NCBI GenBank assembly: GCA_012514775.1
Contig: JAAYZQ010000269.1
Coordinates: 1-7,233 of the forward strand
Reading direction: 5' to 3'
Source of the DNA: Anaerolineaceae bacterium
GTDB lineage: Bacteria; Chloroflexota; Anaerolineae; JAAYZQ01
DNA: 7,233 nucleotides
Part shown: piece by piece, positions 1 through 6,230 of the stretch
Layout: every line of letters starts with the position of its first letter
How positions within the stretch are numbered: the first letter of the stretch is position 1
Made by a program: the position numbers and the translations under genes
Notes under the pieces: generated by a model
The model's input: only the letters and a program-made list of their open reading frames with translations
The model's database searches: none
Told to the model about the DNA's origin: nothing

Positions 1-504
1 ATCGAAGCCGGCGACATCACACTCCTCGACACCTTTGACATGCTGCCCTTTGCCAACTTCCTGTCGCTGGTCCCCGGCGTCCCGCGCGCGCAGTTCAAGG
101 AGATCCTGGAGAACGCGGTGTCGCGCGTCGAGCTCGTCGACGGGCGCTTTGCCCAGATCTCCGGGTTCTCCTACACCTGGGACCCGGCCGGCACCCCGCA
201 GCTTCTGAACGACGACGGAACCGTCGCCACGCCCGGAACGCGCGTGGTCGACGTGGTGCTGGACGACGGGACGGTCATCGTCAGCGGTGGCGCGGTGGTC
301 GATGGCCCGCCGCTTAACGTTGCCACCATCGACTTTCTGGCCCAGGGTGGCGATCAGTACCCATTCCGGGGGGCGCCGTACACGACCCTCGGCGTGACGT
401 ACCAACTGGCCCTGGCCAACTATATCGAGGTTGGGCTGAGCGGGCTCATCAGCGCCGCCGACTATCCATGGGAGGGCGAAGGCCGCATCGTCCAGCTGCC
501 CTGA
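1..504 (+). CDS. 5'-nucleotidase-family protein, C-terminal domain (5'-truncated by window edge)
   Basis: The frame is open from base 1 and ends at TGA 502-504, giving 167 residues that lack their start. The protein reads as the C-terminal substrate-binding domain of the UshA/5'-nucleotidase family. It starts with GDITLLDTFDMLPFANF (residues 4-20), like the GDIT..D.....PF.N opening of that domain. GRFAQISGFSYTWDP follows (48-62), then TIDFLAQGGDQYPF (109-122), the family's N/D-F-L..GGD-Y block, and finally the EGEGRIVQLP tail. In this family the N-terminal metallophosphoesterase domain, outside the window here, hydrolyses nucleotides or related phosphoesters. The C-terminal domain positions the base, partly by aromatic stacking, and the enzymes are normally exported. 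The substrate (nucleotide, UDP-sugar or another phosphoester) cannot be decided from this half. The gene is followed at once by a strong hairpin, so it is probably the last gene of its transcript. Family assignment is firm; precise function is open. Confidence 0.88.
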   Translation: MEAGDITLLDTFDMLPFANFLSLVPGVPRAQFKEILENAVSRVELVDGRFAQISGFSYTWDPAGTPQLLNDDGTVATPGTRVVDVVLDDGTVIVSGGAVVDGPPLNVATIDFLAQGGDQYPFRGAPYTTLGVTYQLALANYIEVGLSGLISAADYPWEGEGRIVQLP

Positions 505-515
505 TCGTATCTCTT

Positions 516-549
516 TTGGCAGCGGCGTCCTCTCGGACGCCGCTGCCAA
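516..549 (+). terminator. Perfect 15-bp hairpin after the nucleotidase stop, terminator-like but without a T-tract
   Basis: TTGGCAGCGGCGTCC (516-530) and GGACGCCGCTGCCAA (535-549) are exact reverse complements around the 4-nt loop TCTC. The stem starts 12 bases after the TGA of the nucleotidase gene, where a terminator is expected. The downstream side reads CTGAACGG with no T run, and the minus-strand side reads AAAAGAG, so a classical intrinsic terminator is not shown in either direction. It may end transcription without a U-tract or protect the 3' end of the mRNA. The hairpin itself is certain; its role is inferred from position. Confidence 0.6.
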
Positions 550-591
550 CTGAACGGCCGGGGCAGTGGTCACCAGGACCATTTGCCCATC

Positions 592-640
592 GGAACGCCA
601 GCATCTTGCCCACTCCTGACCGCCAGGATGCTGGCGTTCC
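592..640. repeat. Long inverted repeat, possible dispersed palindromic element
   Basis: GGAACGCCAGCATC (592-605) is an exact reverse complement of GATGCTGGCGTTCC (627-640). The pairing continues inward through T606-G626 (wobble), T607-A625 and G608-C624, giving a 17-bp stem around a 15-nt loop. It lies 42 bases beyond the first hairpin, is non-coding and has no T-tract. The arm sequence resembles short palindromic repeats scattered between genes in some bacterial genomes. That likeness is from memory and only one copy is in this window. It could also be a second terminator stem. Confidence 0.55.
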
Positions 641-727
641 CCACATGTGTTCATTCCTCGCGGCGCCGGCCCAGCGCCACCAATTCTGATTATAGCGAGG
701 CGCAAGCCCGACTCTACTTGTTCGCTC

Positions 728-770
728 GGCGTGGTCGCCAGATCCACGCCCGGACCGCCAGATCTGGCGG
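728..770. repeat. Cluster of small palindromes (7-bp hairpin followed by a 16-bp perfect palindrome)
   Basis: GGCGTGG (728-734) pairs with CCACGCC (744-750) around a 9-nt loop. It is followed by CCGCCAGATCTGGCGG (755-770), a perfect 16-bp palindrome. The 9-mer CGCCAGATC occurs at 736-744, in the first loop and its edge, and again at 756-764 inside the palindrome, so the two structures share a unit 20 bases apart. The cluster lies about 60 bases upstream of the candidate promoter. It could be a protein-binding site or the debris of a repeat element; I cannot say which. Confidence 0.4.
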
Positions 771-828
771 GAGCAAGCGGGCCAAACCCGAGCCATACTC
801 AGAATTCCTCGGCCCGAAACAGGTCGGT

Positions 829-858
829 TTGCTCTTTCCCCAGGATGTATGATAGAAT
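829..858 (+). promoter_or_regulatory. Candidate sigma-70-type promoter for the FG-GAP gene
   Basis: A TAGAAT -10 box (853-858, five of six consensus bases) lies 18 bases after TTGCTC (829-834), which matches only the TTG of a -35 box. The surrounding TATGATAGAATAC is the most AT-rich stretch upstream of the start at 983. Transcription from here would give a leader of roughly 115 nt. The weak -35 keeps this tentative. Confidence 0.4.
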
Positions 859-982
859 ACACCCTGCTGCCAACCGCATGTGGAACAATCAAGCGCTGCT
901 CACGGCCTTGATGCGCTGACGCGACGTTGTTGATTTCGAACGTGCACGCGCTGCGCCAAAGGGCGGAACAAGGAGGAATGCG

Positions 983-2992
983 ATGCAGACGAACGGGCGG
1001 CCTGGATTCACGATGCTTCTCGTCCTGGTCATGGCACTGGCCGGGATGGCAGTTCAGACCCCTTCGCGTGCTGCCGAGCCGGGAACGGCCCTCCAGCCGC
1101 CGGTCCTGAAGTGGCAGCTTGGCGGCTGCTTTAACTCGTGGTGCGAGACGGGCTGGTACTCTTCCCCCGCCGTGGCCGACCTCGACGGCGACGGGTCGGC
1201 GGAGGTCATCGCTTCGGCCTATTCCATCGTCGTCCTCGATGGCGCGACGGGCGCGCTCAAGTGGCGCGTAAAGTCGGGCCACGACCGCAGCGAGCCCGAC
1301 GCCGGCAACGTGGGCCGCACCTGGCCCGGCGTCGTCGTGGCCGACGTGGACGGCAACGGCGACCTGGAGATCGTCACCGCCCACGGCGGTGGCATTGTCT
1401 CGGTCTATGACCACGAGGGCTACTTCCAGCCCGGTTGGCCCCGCCACCCCGCCGACGGCGAGCTGCGCGGCCTGTCGGCCTATGACCTGGACGGCGACGG
1501 ATCGCTGGAGATCGTCGTGACCGGCACCGCCAGCAAGGTCAACACCTGGGTCTACGAGCACGACGGGGCGCTGCGCCCCGGCTGGCCCCAGTTGGCCGAC
1601 GACAGCGGCTACGCCTCGGGCATCTACAACGACAACGCCGCCGTCGGCGACCTCGACGGCGACGGCCTGGGCGAGATCGTCGTGCCCTCCGACGTCCACT
1701 ATATCTGCGCCTACGAGGCCGGCGGCAGCCACGTCCCGGCGCACCCCATGTACGGCGGCAAAGCATGGGGCAAGGTCGGCGTCTGGGAGAGCCAGGCCAT
1801 CGAGCTGCGGGGCTGGGGCGCGTGCGACGGCGTGCGCGAAGAGAGCTATCGCACCAACTTTGCCCACGGCCCGGCGGCCATCGGCGACGTCGACGGCGAT
1901 GGCCTGGCGGAAGTGGCGGCCGTGGGCAACGTCTACGACTGCTCCGTGGGGCACCCGCCGGGCAAGTACAACGGCGTCTACCTGTTCAACGCCGACCGCA
2001 GCCGGTTTGCCGCGGGCGGCTACGACTGGCAGGCCCCGCCCGTCGACACGGGCGCGCCGCTGAGCGAGGATTATGGCGAGATCGAGAACAACCAGCCCAA
2101 CCCGGCCCTGGCCGACCTGGACGGCGACGGCGAGTTGGAGATCCTCTTTTCTTCCTACGACGGCCGCGTCCATGCCTTCTGGCTGGACAAGACCGAGCAC
2201 GGCAACTGGCCCTACGCCGTCTATACCGGGGGCCCCTACCGCTTTGCCTCCGAGCCGGCCGTCGCCGACCTGGACGGTGACGGGCGCGCCGAGGTCATTG
2301 TCGCTTCCTGGGTCGAAAAGGGGAGCGGCCAGACCGGCAAGCTGCACGTCCTGGACGCCATGGGCAACCCCCTCCACGAGATCGATCTGCCGCCGGCCTT
2401 TGGCAGCGCCGACTGGAACGGCGCGCTGGCCGCTCCCACCCTGGCGAACCTCGATGCCGACGCCGACCTGGAGATAGTGCTGAACACGGCCAACTCCGGG
2501 TTTGTGGCCTACGACCTGCCCGGCACGGCCGGCGCCCGCGTGCTGTGGGGCACAGGGCGGGGGAACTATCAGCGAACCGGGTCGTTCTTGCACGGCACGC
2601 TCCAGGGCTCGTCCAAGCACGTCGAGCCGCGTCTGCCCGGCCCCGGCGACGTCCTGCGCTACACCATCCGCCTGGAGAACCCCGGCCCGGCCCTGGCGGG
2701 CGTGCGCGTGACCGACACGCTGCCCGTCGAGCTGGAATACCAGGGCGATCTATGGGCCAGCGCCGGCACCGGCGGCGAGGCGGGCGGCGTCATCACCTGG
2801 ACGGGCACCGTCGCCGCGGCCGAGCCGGTGACCATCACCTACAGCGCCCGCCTCGACGCCCACGTTACCTCGCCGCGCACCATCGTCAACACGGCCCTCG
2901 TCGACGATGGCCTGGGCAACGTCTGGCAGCGCAGCGCGGCCGTCGTCGTCAACGGCCGTGGCGTCTATCTGCCTTTGATCAACGCGCCGTAG
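983..2992 (+). CDS. Exported FG-GAP/VCBS-repeat beta-propeller protein with C-terminal DUF11-type domain
   Basis: This 669-residue protein starts at ATG 983, five bases after AAGGAGGA (970-977). Residues 1-30 look like a signal peptide: Arg6, a hydrophobic core around 9-23, and SRA before the probable cleavage at 30/31. Eight repeats carry the Ca-binding-like D-x-D-G-D-G pattern followed by an E-[IV] strand, near residues 65, 120, 167, 222, 301, 377, 428 and 488. The last is degraded to NLDADADLE. This is the FG-GAP/VCBS pattern of beta-propeller surface proteins. WP-containing turns (GWP at 151 and 201, NWP at 408) separate some blades. Residues about 555-650 (YTIRLENPGPA...VTDTLP) match the DUF11 family of surface-protein domains. 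The tail is GVYLPLINAP. The protein is probably secreted or cell-surface and binds proteins, sugars or calcium. No catalytic motif is visible and the ligand is unknown. It appears to be a single-gene transcript. Confidence 0.88.
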   Translation: MQTNGRPGFTMLLVLVMALAGMAVQTPSRAAEPGTALQPPVLKWQLGGCFNSWCETGWYSSPAVADLDGDGSAEVIASAYSIVVLDGATGALKWRVKSGHDRSEPDAGNVGRTWPGVVVADVDGNGDLEIVTAHGGGIVSVYDHEGYFQPGWPRHPADGELRGLSAYDLDGDGSLEIVVTGTASKVNTWVYEHDGALRPGWPQLADDSGYASGIYNDNAAVGDLDGDGLGEIVVPSDVHYICAYEAGGSHVPAHPMYGGKAWGKVGVWESQAIELRGWGACDGVREESYRTNFAHGPAAIGDVDGDGLAEVAAVGNVYDCSVGHPPGKYNGVYLFNADRSRFAAGGYDWQAPPVDTGAPLSEDYGEIENNQPNPALADLDGDGELEILFSSYDGRVHAFWLDKTEHGNWPYAVYTGGPYRFASEPAVADLDGDGRAEVIVASWVEKGSGQTGKLHVLDAMGNPLHEIDLPPAFGSADWNGALAAPTLANLDADADLEIVLNTANSGFVAYDLPGTAGARVLWGTGRGNYQRTGSFLHGTLQGSSKHVEPRLPGPGDVLRYTIRLENPGPALAGVRVTDTLPVELEYQGDLWASAGTGGEAGGVITWTGTVAAAEPVTITYSARLDAHVTSPRTIVNTALVDDGLGNVWQRSAAVVVNGRGVYLPLINAP

Positions 2993-3018
2993 CCTGTCGC
3001 AACCGCAAGAGCCTCTGG

Positions 3019-3038
3019 AGGCGTGGGGTTCCCCGCCT
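3019..3038 (+). terminator. Weak GC-rich hairpin downstream of the FG-GAP gene
   Basis: AGGCG (3019-3023) pairs with CGCCT (3034-3038), and a GG/CC extension continues inside after one mismatch. This puts a compact GC-rich hairpin 27 bases after the TAG of the FG-GAP gene. No T-tract follows (ATCCTTGCC). Position suggests transcript termination, but the structure is short and imperfect. Confidence 0.25.
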
Positions 3039-3146
3039 ATCCTTGCCAGATTCCCAAGGAGGCCGGTTGTGCTCCAGGTGGATGGCGCCTGCCGCTCGTG
3101 CCGCCCACCCCATGCGAGGGGCTCTCGCCAACGCCGCCGCTTCGGT

Positions 3147-3175
3147 TTGTCGATGCCCGGCCCCCGTGCTATAAT
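3147..3175 (+). promoter_or_regulatory. Sigma-70-type promoter of the ion channel gene
   Basis: A perfect TATAAT -10 box (3170-3175) sits 17 bases after TTGTCG (3147-3152), which keeps four of six -35 consensus bases. The expected start of transcription near 3182 gives a leader of about 74 nt. Almost at its 5' end the leader contains a small hairpin, ACGGC (3185-3189) with GCCGT (3194-3198) around GATT. Optimal spacing and an exact -10 in otherwise GC-rich DNA make this the best promoter in the window. Confidence 0.68.
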
Positions 3176-3242
3176 TTGTCCTCCACGGCGATTGCCGTCC
3201 AGACTACCCAGCACAACGCTGCGACCACGCGGCACCACAGCA

Positions 3243-3250
3243 GAGGAGGT
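3243..3250 (+). promoter_or_regulatory. Ribosome binding site selecting a TTG start
   Basis: GAGGAGGT (3243-3250) is a strong anti-16S match five bases before the TTG at 3256. The next in-frame TTG, at 3262, would be 11 bases away, and no in-frame ATG is near. The site therefore favours TTG 3256 as the start of the channel gene. Confidence 0.65.
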
Positions 3251-3255
3251 GTGCT

Positions 3256-4830
3256 TTGACGTTGCTCCAGGCCGAGGCGCTGCCACTGTCCGAGCGCGAA
3301 GAGCGGGTCGGCGAGATCCATCGACGCGCGAAGCAGTGGCGCTTGATGGACTGTACGGAGGACACGCTGCGGCGGATGCGCGCGGCCGTCGACCAGGAGA
3401 TGAACGCCGTCGAGGCCCGCCTGGCCAAGGCGGATGAGGTGTTCGCGCAGTACGTGGAGATGGGCAATCCCTCCGCCGCGGAACAAACCCTGGAGGATAT
3501 CAATCGCATGTCCGGGGAGTGGGAGCGCCTGAAAAAGCGCCTCCGAGAGCTGGACGACGTGATCCAGGAGCGGCACCTGCGCACACGACTCGTCGAATTG
3601 CTGGGCAGCGAGAGGCGCGTGATCGCCGTCGATGCCATCGTCCTCGTCTCCATCCTGGTCGTCGTGGCCATGACGCTGTTCGAGATGATGGTCCCCAACC
3701 TGCCGGGGGCAACCATCGAGGTGATTACCATCGTGGATACGGCCATCTGCGTCATGCTCCTGGGCGACTTTTTTGTGCGCCTGGCGGTGTCGGACGACAA
3801 GGGCTGGTACGTTCGCAACTACTGGCTCGATTTCGTCTCCTCCATCCCCTTCTACGCGGTCCTCCGGTTCGGCCGGCTGGTGCGCATCGCCCGTTTCGTG
3901 CGCTTGCTGCGCCTGCTGCGCCTCACCCGGGCGATGCGCTTGTTGCTGTTTGTCTTTCGCGGGCTGGACAAGCTGACCAAGACCTTCGAGATCAACCTGC
4001 TGAAACGCGCGGTGCTCATCGCCCTGGCCTTGCTGCTGTTCGGCGCGCTGGCCATCAGCGCCCTGGAAGGGAAAGAGGACCAGTCGATCGGCAGCCTCGG
4101 CGACAGCCTGTGGTGGAGCTTCTCGACCATCGTCACGGGCGGCTTTGCCGACCTGTACAACCCGTCAAGCTCCACCGGGCGCCTGTTGACCGTGAGCATG
4201 ATCCTGCTGGGCCTGACCGTGACCGGCATTTTTACCGCGTCCCTGACGTCGGTGCTCGTCGGCGACGAGTCCGACAGGTTGGAGCAGAACCAGCACCGCT
4301 TCGAAGAGCGGCTGCAGGACGTCGACCACAAGCTGGACCTGCTCACCGGGGAGACGAACGGGGCGCTGGTCGCCCTGGAGGCCGTGGCCCAGGCCGTCTC
4401 CAACCAGCCCTCGGCGCAGGCCCTGGCCGAGACGCTGGTCGGCAGCCTGACCAGCGACTTTTGCAGCGTGCAGGCCTCGGTCCACCGGCTCGACGCGGAG
4501 CAGAAGGGCCTGGTGCGCCTGGCCCACCACGGCCCCGACAGGCTGGCGCCTCCCGAGTGGGTTCCCCTGGGCCAGGGGTTCGTGGGCGAGACGGCTGCCT
4601 GGCTGCTGGAACAGGACCTCTCCTCCCTCGACCTGGAGCCCAGGACCCAACCCTCCATGGAGGTGCAAGGCATGAGGATGGTCTGCCCCATGGTGGCCGC
4701 GCAACAGCTCCTCGGGCTGCTGCACATCGTCCTGCCCAAGAACCTGGCCAGCGACTACCTCTACACCCGCCTGCCCATGACCCTCGCCCACCACGCGGCC
4801 ATGGCGCTGCACGCCGCGCAGCAGGAGTGA
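3256..4830 (+). CDS. Voltage-gated-type ion channel with N-terminal coiled coil, atypical filter and C-terminal GAF-like domain
   Basis: This 524-residue protein starts at TTG. Residues about 35-118 are charged and heptad-like, probably a cytoplasmic coiled coil. The membrane core follows the six-segment Ion_trans plan: S1 about 122-146, S2 153-178, S3 187-203, S4 204-228, S5 251-270, pore helix 283-293 and S6 306-335. S4 has arginine at every third position from 204 to 228, nine in all, as expected of a voltage sensor. The pore LWWSFSTIVTGGFAD aligns with the LWW..VTMTTVGYGD of potassium channels, so the filter TVGYG is replaced by TGGFA (294-298) with the following Asp299 kept. A second coiled coil (about 338-385) leads to a GAF-like domain (about 388-522; note PLGQGFVGETA and the CPMVAAQQLLGLLHIVLP strand region). 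The channel family is clear. Potassium selectivity is not, because the filter lacks its second glycine. It has its own promoter, so the flanking genes give no functional hint. The ligand of the GAF-like domain, if any, is unknown. Confidence 0.87.
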   Translation: MTLLQAEALPLSEREERVGEIHRRAKQWRLMDCTEDTLRRMRAAVDQEMNAVEARLAKADEVFAQYVEMGNPSAAEQTLEDINRMSGEWERLKKRLRELDDVIQERHLRTRLVELLGSERRVIAVDAIVLVSILVVVAMTLFEMMVPNLPGATIEVITIVDTAICVMLLGDFFVRLAVSDDKGWYVRNYWLDFVSSIPFYAVLRFGRLVRIARFVRLLRLLRLTRAMRLLLFVFRGLDKLTKTFEINLLKRAVLIALALLLFGALAISALEGKEDQSIGSLGDSLWWSFSTIVTGGFADLYNPSSSTGRLLTVSMILLGLTVTGIFTASLTSVLVGDESDRLEQNQHRFEERLQDVDHKLDLLTGETNGALVALEAVAQAVSNQPSAQALAETLVGSLTSDFCSVQASVHRLDAEQKGLVRLAHHGPDRLAPPEWVPLGQGFVGETAAWLLEQDLSSLDLEPRTQPSMEVQGMRMVCPMVAAQQLLGLLHIVLPKNLASDYLYTRLPMTLAHHAAMALHAAQQE

Positions 4831-4863
4831 CCTGGAAGGCCGCCAGAGAATTCGCGGGTCCCG

Positions 4864-6126
4864 CTATTCCTCCCCGGGGCTGCCTTTGCCCGGCGCCGCG
4901 GGCTGGACAGGGGCGGGCTGCCGGGCGGGCACGCGCAGCCAGGCGGCAAGCACCACGGCACACGCGGCCAGCACGACGGCGTTGGCCACAAAAGGAGCCC
5001 GGGGGCTAACGGCCTGGTACAGCCAGGCCCCGGCCAGGGGTCCGATGGCCGCGCCCAGGTCGGCGGCCATGGCATACAGGCCATACGCCTGGCCCCTCTG
5101 GTCCTCGCCGGTCAGGTCGGCCACCAGCGCCTGCTCCGCCGGGTCGCCTGCCGCGTAGCACAGTGCCTGGAGCGCCCACACGGCGGCGAACGCCGCCATG
5201 CTCGACAGGCCGGGGACGACAACCGAGCTGGCCGCGGCCATGGCCAGCCCCAGGATCATCAGCGGCTTGCGCCCGAAGCGGTCGGCCAGCCTGCCGAGAT
5301 AGGCGGGCAGGAAGGCCCACACCAGCCCGGCCGGCAAAAAGGCCCACGCCAGGGCATCCACACCTACCTCCAGGTTGTCCTGCAAGAAAACGACCAGGAT
5401 CGGCGAGACCATGGCCCACGATGCTCCCGTGACGAGCGTCACCAGCAGCAGGAGCAGCCAGGGGCGCGACCAGGTGACCTCACCCCTCGCGCCCCCGTCG
5501 CGATCCGCCGCCCGCGTCCCGCGCGGGCTCGTCTCGGGCAGGAGCCACACGGCCAGCAGCAGCCCCACCAGGCCGGCGACGCCATAGCCGAGGAACAAAA
5601 GCTGCCAGCTCGCCGGGCCGCCGGCATCGGGCCGGCTAAAGCCCGTGGTGAGCAGGGTGTACCCCAGAAAGGCACCCACGATAGAGCCCCGCGTGCTGGC
5701 CTGGGCGACGCTGCCAAAGGCCCTCCCGCGCCCCCCGGCGTCGGTCAGGTCGGCGACGATGGTGTAGGCGGTCAGCCAGACGAACGACGAGGAAACCCCC
5801 TGCAGAATGCGCGCCGTGATGATGCCCCACACCTGGTCGATAAAGGCAAAACTGGCCCACGTGGCTGCATAGCCCGCCAGCCCGAGGACCAGCAGGGGCC
5901 GCCGTCCGAAGCGGTCCACGGCCCGGCCAATGACGGGCCGCATCAGGACGGTCATCAGCGAGAACGCCGAGAAGAACAGCCCGATCTCGACCGTGCTCGC
6001 GCCGATCTCTCGGCCATAGATAGGCAAAAGGAGGTACAGGATAAAGAACGGCCAGGAGACAAAGAACAGGCTATGCTTCAGCGCCTGAAGTCCCCTGGTC
6101 TGAGCACTACCGGACCTGGCGCTCAT
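4864..6126 (-). CDS. MFS transporter, probable drug/metabolite efflux type
   Basis: This 420-residue membrane protein has about twelve hydrophobic segments in two halves, joined by a hydrophilic loop at about 199-220. MFS motif A appears in both halves: GRAVDRFGRRP (67-77, loop 2-3) and GRLADRFGRKP (278-288, loop 8-9). This internal symmetry is characteristic of the Major Facilitator Superfamily, proton-coupled or facilitated carriers in the cytoplasmic membrane. Overall look and length suggest the drug-efflux/sugar-efflux branch of MFS_1, but the substrate cannot be read from the sequence. The tail 398-420 is Pro/Ala/Gly-rich and probably cytoplasmic. I chose ATG 6126 because AGGAGG lies five bases upstream; a GTG one codon earlier would be only two bases from it. 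The ATG overlaps the TGA of the preceding pstB-like relic as TGATG. The gene converges on the channel gene, leaving 33 bases between them. Confidence 0.9.
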   Translation of the reverse strand: MSARSGSAQTRGLQALKHSLFFVSWPFFILYLLLPIYGREIGASTVEIGLFFSAFSLMTVLMRPVIGRAVDRFGRRPLLVLGLAGYAATWASFAFIDQVWGIITARILQGVSSSFVWLTAYTIVADLTDAGGRGRAFGSVAQASTRGSIVGAFLGYTLLTTGFSRPDAGGPASWQLLFLGYGVAGLVGLLLAVWLLPETSPRGTRAADRDGGARGEVTWSRPWLLLLLVTLVTGASWAMVSPILVVFLQDNLEVGVDALAWAFLPAGLVWAFLPAYLGRLADRFGRKPLMILGLAMAAASSVVVPGLSSMAAFAAVWALQALCYAAGDPAEQALVADLTGEDQRGQAYGLYAMAADLGAAIGPLAGAWLYQAVSPRAPFVANAVVLAACAVVLAAWLRVPARQPAPVQPAAPGKGSPGEE

Positions 6127-6230
6127 CACTCCCTCCTGAGGCTGCCGCTGAACAGCGAGATAACGTGGTCGTTCAGCCGGTCAAAGGCACGCAGCATGGT
6201 GCTCTTGCCCCAGCCGGAAGGGCCATAATT
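6126..6230 (-). pseudogene. pstB-like relic: orphan Walker A segment
   Basis: Read on the minus strand from 6230, the frame gives NY followed by GPSGWGKST and then MLRAFDRLNDHV, ending at TGA 6128-6126. GPSG-x-GKST followed by LR-x-x-[ND]-R-[ML]-ND is the characteristic Walker A and following helix of PstB, the phosphate-transporter ATPase, where the usual form is GPSGCGKST...LNRMND. The matching core is 6162-6224 (21 codons). The frame is closed upstream by an in-frame TGA (about 6273-6271) and has no usable start codon before Walker A. Everything after NDHV is unlike PstB, and the Q-loop, signature and Walker B are all absent. It therefore cannot encode an ATPase and looks like a remnant of a second pstB copy or of a rearrangement. 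A true pstB lies 550 bases upstream on the same strand. PstB origin is a motif-based inference, fairly strong. Confidence 0.6.
6132..6137 (-). promoter_or_regulatory. Ribosome binding site deciding the MFS start
   Basis: The minus strand reads AGGAGG at 6137-6132, then GAGTG, then ATG at 6126-6124. Five-base spacing favours this ATG over the GTG at 6129-6127. The site lies inside the end of the pstB-like relic frame, so it was created from, or survives within, relic sequence. Confidence 0.7.

Larger units (their letters stand above)
505..982. other. 478-bp non-coding interval between the nucleotidase and FG-GAP genes
   Basis: I find no convincing gene here. Short open frames on the plus strand have no ribosome binding site and no recognisable protein features. 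The interval holds a 15-bp perfect hairpin (516-549), a second inverted repeat (592-640), a palindrome cluster (728-770), a candidate promoter (829-858) and the AAGGAGGA ribosome binding site (970-977) of the next gene. It is less GC-rich in places than the flanking genes, especially around 780-860. Confidence 0.7.

Noticed and set aside
690..720. A possible promoter around the TGATTATAGC stretch
   Set aside because: There is a loose extended -10 resemblance but no -35 partner at suitable distance, and it lies far from the next start codon. The candidate at 829-858 fits better.
449..2620. A 723-codon open frame on the minus strand, antisense to the FG-GAP gene
   Set aside because: It mirrors the GAC-GGC-GAC repeats of the plus-strand gene, which read as low-complexity V/A/G/D-rich repeats in reverse. 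It has no ribosome binding site or recognisable domain, and it runs through the hairpins and promoter of the non-coding interval. The plus-strand frame has a signal peptide, domains and a good ribosome binding site.
4831..4863. A shared terminator between the convergent channel and MFS genes
   Set aside because: Only a 4-5 bp GCGGG/CCCGC palindrome (4854-4864) is present, overlapping the MFS stop codon, with no T-tract. It is too weak to call.
3519..5009. A 496-codon plus-strand open frame overlapping the channel and the end of the MFS gene
   Set aside because: Its translation is R/P/A/G-rich without any domain, as expected of an off-frame reading of GC-rich coding DNA. The other frame has clear channel motifs.
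6127..6129. GTG 6129 as the start of the MFS transporter
   Set aside because: It lies only two bases from AGGAGG; the adjacent ATG at 6126 has the usual five-base spacing. The difference is a single residue.
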